Source of the DNA: Luteibacter anthropi
GTDB lineage: Bacteria > Pseudomonadota > Gammaproteobacteria > Xanthomonadales > Rhodanobacteraceae
Length of the DNA stretch: 64,000 bases
NCBI RefSeq assembly: GCF_011759365.1
Contig: NZ_JAARLZ010000010.1
Location: 1-64,000 of the forward strand
Reading direction: 5' to 3'
Shown piece after piece: positions 60,678 to 64,000 of this stretch; position 1 is the stretch's first letter, and each line of letters begins with the position of its first letter. The position numbers were made by a program, and so were the translations under genes. A model generated the notes under the pieces. The model was not told the origin of the DNA and ran no database searches. It saw only the letters and a program-made list of their open reading frames with translations.

Positions 60678-60713
60678 CGGCCTCGGTATAGCCGGCGATG
60701 CTAGCCGAGGCCG
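60678..60713. terminator. Hairpin downstream of the TonB receptor gene
   Basis: CGGCCTCGG / CCGAGGCCG with an 18-base loop that contains TATAGCCGGCGATGCTA, itself paired. Just upstream of the AraC start, on the 3' side of the receptor gene. No T-run. Confidence 0.45.
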
Positions 60714-60797
60714 GGCCGGTGCGTCACGCAGCGGGTCGAATGGCCCGGCAGCGCAGGCGGACGTAGTCTGCCCGCCAGATGCCGGCCCCCCTCCTTC

Positions 60798-63701
60798 TCA
60801 GTATCGCCAGGTAACGGCAAGCCGGGCCGTACGACCGGGGGCGGGCATGACACCCAGGGCCAGCGGGTCCAGGTAGTAGCGGTCCGTAGCGTTGTCGAGG
60901 TTCAGGTCCACGGCAACCTGGTCGTTGAACGCATAGCTGGCGAAGAGATCGACGATGGTCGCCGAGCGATACAGCTGCTGGATGGCCGAAAGACCGACGT
61001 TCCACTCCTTGTCCAGCTTGCTGATGGGCCCTGCGTTATGCACGACACGTGTGCCAAAGGTAAGCCGCTGGTCGAGCAGCCGTGATCCCAGTGTCAGGTT
61101 CACGTTGTAGCGCGGAGGGTTCTGCGTGTTGCTGTACGAGCCTTCGAAACCACCGTCCACGCAGTTGGGGGTGCCCAGCAGCTCGTCGATGCCCCATTTC
61201 GCGCCATAGGACCGACGCTCGGCGGCGATATCCGGCGCGCAGGTCTTTGCCTTGAAGTAATAGTGTGCGGAAAGATCGGCGAAGACCTTGCCACTGTCGT
61301 AGTTTGACTGGAATTCAAGACCCGACACCTTGAAGCGATCCACGTTGCGGATCAGGCCGGCCGACAGCGTGCGGTAGTCGCGGGTGATCAGGTCATCGAT
61401 ACGGGTGTTGAAATAGGCCATCTTGAGCGCAAGGCGATCGTTGCCGGTGAACACGTCACGTTTGACCGTTCCGGCGCCTGCCTCCCAGGTATGCGCCCGT
61501 TCGGGTTTCAGCTCACCCGTGGGCTTGGCCGCCGTGAAAAGCCCTAACGTGGTCTCGAACAGGCTCGGCAGCTTAACGCCTTCGGCGTACCGGGCATACA
61601 CCATCGAGTCGCCATCGAAGTGATACGTCACGCTTGCCGTCGGTGTAAGCGCGGTGTCGCGACGATGGATCTTCTGCGACCAGGTCCAGCTGACCGGCAC
61701 GCTCAAGTCCTGGGCCTTGCCGGCGCTGTAGAAGTTCCAACCCGCAATATCGCCCACGGTGCCCTGCTTGTAGGGAGAGGCACGCAGTGATTCCTCCGTG
61801 AAGTTGCCATTGGCATCCGGATACCAGTTCAATAATGCAATGCGCTTGCCACGCAGGGGCCTGGACGGATCACCACTGAGCAGCTCGGTGTAGCGGTACT
61901 TGCCAATCACGCCGTACTGATCCGGCGTGGCGAGGCTGTTGCGGTCATGCACGTCCATCTGGCTCCAGCGGCCACCCACCAGCACTTCCCAGTGATCATC
62001 CGGCTCCCATTTCACCGAGGCCACCGCGCTGTACTCCTTGCGGTAGGCGTTACGCAGGAAGCGGTTGTTGACGAGGTCGTCATGCATGACCGGGGAATTT
62101 TCACCGGGCCCCACGTCCTCGTCGGTATAGGCCACACCGTAGTCCATGGTGAACACCCCAGCGGCGGATTCCAGCCGCGATGTATTGGTCACGTCAAGTC
62201 CAAAGCGACGCTGGTGCTGGGCGTTGCGATAGGCCGACTTGTAGCCCGGATCGGTATTGAACGACGGGCCGTCATACCATTCGGTACGACGATCGAAGTA
62301 CCACGGCGTGATGCCCGTGAGTCCGTTGTACATCAGGCTGTCGGCATCGGTGTACCAGAGGTTGGCACGAAGATCGACGAGGGGGCTCTCCGGCTTGAAG
62401 CGATAACGCAGGTTATAGCTGTCCATGTCGATATGGCCCGGGTCCCATTGCGGAACGCGGTCGCGATTCACCCGGATGATCTGCGAGGCCATGATTTCGC
62501 CGGCCGATCCCTTGTAGTGGCGATAGCCTGCTTCAAGGGTCTGCTCGTCGTCGATGCGCCAGGTGCCCTTGAGCAGCGTCGATTCCGAACGGGAGGAGGT
62601 ATTGAAGACTTCCGTTTTCGGTGGATTCAACGTGGCCAGCGTGCGCGGCTTCTGCGGAAAGTCGTCGTACCCATGCTTGCCGGAGAAGTAGTTTCCCGTG
62701 TCGCGCCACGCATAGGCTGCGAGCAGGTCGACGCTGTTCCAGCGCCCGGCAACGGCAAGATTGGCGAACTGATTGCCGGTGGCATTGCGATCGGTGCGCG
62801 GCATGGCGCTGTAGGCCGGCAGGTTGTTGGCGCTGTTGTTAGCAATGCCCGTACGCAGGCGAAAACCCGTATCGTGGCCGTCCCTCAATACATCGGCAAC
62901 ATTCAGCGTTTCCATCTCGACTACACCGCCGATGCCACCCGAGGCATTGGCCTGGAGACTGGGCCCCTTCGTGATGGTGATGTTGGAAATGAGGTCCGGA
63001 TCGAGGTAGGTGCGCTGCGACTGGCCTGCGTAACCCCGGTAGGTGTCCATGGTGGACTGGCCGCCATCGATGATGACCGGGACACGGCTCTGGCCCTGGA
63101 TGCCACGGATGTTCACGTCCAGCGCATTGCCTACGCGCGGATCGCCCGCCGTGACACCGGCAACACCCTTGACGATGTCGGCCGTCGACGTGCCGCGGAA
63201 GCGTTCGATCGTGGTGCGGTCGATGTAGGCGCTGGATCCCGCGTTGCGATACGGTGCCAGTGTGCGTGCAGTATTTCCGCCATCGCCGCCCTTCGCGCCA
63301 CCGGATACGCTGAGCATATCGGTCACGACGACGCCGTCCTCGCCCTTGGCCGCTTTTTCCAGCGTGACGGCGCCCTCGCCGACCTGGCGGACAACAAGGC
63401 CGCTGCCCCTCAGCATGCGCGCAAGTGCCGTCGTCGCATCAAGTTCGCCGCGAACGGCGCTGGACGTGACACCTTCGGCAAGCGTGGCATGATAGGCCAC
63501 CTGCTGGCCCGACTGGCGCATCCAGCTGCGCAGCGCATCGGCCAGCGGTTGTGCGGGGATATCGAAATGCTGCGAGGTTGCAGCCGCCGCCGGCGCGGCG
63601 TACACGCTGACCGGGTAGCCAGCACCCGCAATCACGGCAGCCAACGCGAGACAAAGGAACGACGGACGCGGCAAGCGGTCCGGGCGAAGCGGAGTGAACA
63701 T
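60798..63701 (-). CDS. TonB-dependent receptor with N-terminal signalling (STN) domain
   Basis: 967 residues. Signal peptide (MFTPLRPDRLPRPSFLCLAL..., cut near VYA), STN secretin/TonB domain (about 40-115; FDIPAQPLADALRSWMRQSG, LRGSGLVVRQVGEGAVTLEK), plug (ERFRGTSTADIVKGVAGVTA, NIRGIQGQSRVPVIIDGG) and a large barrel ending in TWRY. FecA-type transducing receptor, typical of haem or siderophore uptake; ligand unknown. A FecR gene lies just upstream, so transport is coupled to cell-surface signalling. Start chosen at 63701 for the signal peptide; the frame is open to 63761. Confidence 0.92.
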   Translation of the reverse strand: MFTPLRPDRLPRPSFLCLALAAVIAGAGYPVSVYAAPAAAATSQHFDIPAQPLADALRSWMRQSGQQVAYHATLAEGVTSSAVRGELDATTALARMLRGSGLVVRQVGEGAVTLEKAAKGEDGVVVTDMLSVSGGAKGGDGGNTARTLAPYRNAGSSAYIDRTTIERFRGTSTADIVKGVAGVTAGDPRVGNALDVNIRGIQGQSRVPVIIDGGQSTMDTYRGYAGQSQRTYLDPDLISNITITKGPSLQANASGGIGGVVEMETLNVADVLRDGHDTGFRLRTGIANNSANNLPAYSAMPRTDRNATGNQFANLAVAGRWNSVDLLAAYAWRDTGNYFSGKHGYDDFPQKPRTLATLNPPKTEVFNTSSRSESTLLKGTWRIDDEQTLEAGYRHYKGSAGEIMASQIIRVNRDRVPQWDPGHIDMDSYNLRYRFKPESPLVDLRANLWYTDADSLMYNGLTGITPWYFDRRTEWYDGPSFNTDPGYKSAYRNAQHQRRFGLDVTNTSRLESAAGVFTMDYGVAYTDEDVGPGENSPVMHDDLVNNRFLRNAYRKEYSAVASVKWEPDDHWEVLVGGRWSQMDVHDRNSLATPDQYGVIGKYRYTELLSGDPSRPLRGKRIALLNWYPDANGNFTEESLRASPYKQGTVGDIAGWNFYSAGKAQDLSVPVSWTWSQKIHRRDTALTPTASVTYHFDGDSMVYARYAEGVKLPSLFETTLGLFTAAKPTGELKPERAHTWEAGAGTVKRDVFTGNDRLALKMAYFNTRIDDLITRDYRTLSAGLIRNVDRFKVSGLEFQSNYDSGKVFADLSAHYYFKAKTCAPDIAAERRSYGAKWGIDELLGTPNCVDGGFEGSYSNTQNPPRYNVNLTLGSRLLDQRLTFGTRVVHNAGPISKLDKEWNVGLSAIQQLYRSATIVDLFASYAFNDQVAVDLNLDNATDRYYLDPLALGVMPAPGRTARLAVTWRY

Positions 63702-63828
63702 GGAAAAACCCTGTCGAAGGAACGTCACCACCCGCGATGCACGCGGGCACGTCGAAAGCACTGGCGGCGGCGGGCACCTTCAAAGCCTTAGACGAACGGG
63801 AAACGGATTCCCCCAAGCCCATGTCCGG

Positions 63829-64000
63829 TCAGTGCGTGCGCGATGTCACGCTGACGACGGCGATGCCCAGCGGCAGACGCGTCACGGTGAGGCCCGCCGT
63901 GGCGGCGAGCACATCCAGTGCCTGTTCCGGATGATCGATGCGGAAGGCCGCGTTCACCCGTGCCAGCTTCGAGATATCGCCATGGATGAAGATCGGCCCC
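63829..64000 (-). CDS. C-terminal end of a FecR-family anti-sigma/sensor protein
   Basis: 57 codons to the window edge (GPIFIHGDISKLARVNAAFR, IDHPEQALDVLAATAGLTVT, RLPLGIAVVSVTSRTH). The final part with PEQALDVLAATAGLTV is the FecR C-terminal secretin/TonB-like domain. FecR relays the receptor's signal to an ECF sigma factor, which should lie further right. 127 bp separates it from the receptor gene. Confidence 0.75.
   Translation of the reverse strand, partial: GPIFIHGDISKLARVNAAFRIDHPEQALDVLAATAGLTVTRLPLGIAVVSVTSRTH

Noticed and set aside
61947-63791. 614-codon plus-strand frame opposite the TonB receptor
   Set aside because: Antisense shadow; the minus strand encodes a complete, recognisable receptor.

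Overview
The window looks like chromosome of a high-GC gammaproteobacterium of the Xanthomonadales, most likely Rhodanobacteraceae (Luteibacter/Dyella-like). I infer this from gene content (DUF2782 protein beside polA, a hemD-hemX-hemY run, several TonB-dependent receptors, NrsF-type anti-sigma factors) and from many REP-like palindromes with a GGTCGCGCGC...GCGCTCCTACA core. No rRNA, tRNA, insertion sequence, prophage or CRISPR array was recognised.

Layout. 0-3.2 kb: SBF-like transporter and a divergent LysR regulator, then a glutathione S-transferase, with REP repeats between. 3.2-12.4 kb: DUF2782 protein, polA, a secreted c-type cytochrome-like protein, an AraC regulator, a candidate small RNA, a small membrane protein and uvrD. 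12.4-18.6 kb: an HscC-type Hsp70 with a J-domain-like partner, then hemY-hemX-hemD on the minus strand. 18.7-26.6 kb: housekeeping and hypothetical genes (two hot-dog thioesterases, lipoprotein, rhodanese-like protein, ferredoxin-type reductase, SrkA kinase, RlmI methyltransferase, topoisomerase IB). 26.6-29.2 kb: an aldo/keto reductase between inverted arrays of a complex ~172-bp repeat. 29.2-32.1 kb: a TPP riboswitch ahead of a TonB-dependent receptor and a PnuC-family permease, i.e. a thiamine uptake operon. 32.1-39.4 kb: an APH-family kinase and a CzcCBA-like RND metal efflux operon. 39.7-46.0 kb: the most interesting locus, described next. 46.0-47.4 kb: two small genes between inverted REP doublets. 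47.4-51.6 kb: one giant gene encoding FAAL-ACP-thioesterase-P450. 51.9-59.2 kb: hypothetical proteins, a MASE1-like membrane protein, a GH108 muramidase cassette, a receiver-only response regulator and a winged-helix/nSTAND/TPR regulator. 59.2-64 kb: PEBP protein, AraC regulator, STN-type TonB receptor and the end of a FecR gene.

The central system is a seven-gene minus-strand bufferin-type operon: two different Cys-rich periplasmic precursors (BufA1- and BufA2-like), each with its own DUF692/MNIO enzyme and DUF2063 partner, joined by a DoxX-like protein. Divergent from it is an ECF sigma gene sandwiched between two NrsF/DUF1109 anti-sigma genes. The same promoter motif, TGTAACC-N16-CGAAT, occurs three times: before bufA1, before bufA2 and before the first nrsF. 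That makes a self-contained autoregulated circuit, probably for copper sequestration, lying beside an RND metal pump. The two anti-sigma factors differ at one of two cysteines known to be conserved in NrsF, so they may sense different signals.

A second window-wide pattern is a -10-like TANNAT box exactly five or six bases before the start codon of several genes (lysR, uvrD, hemX, the reductase, rlmI, the sigma gene), suggesting leaderless mRNAs.
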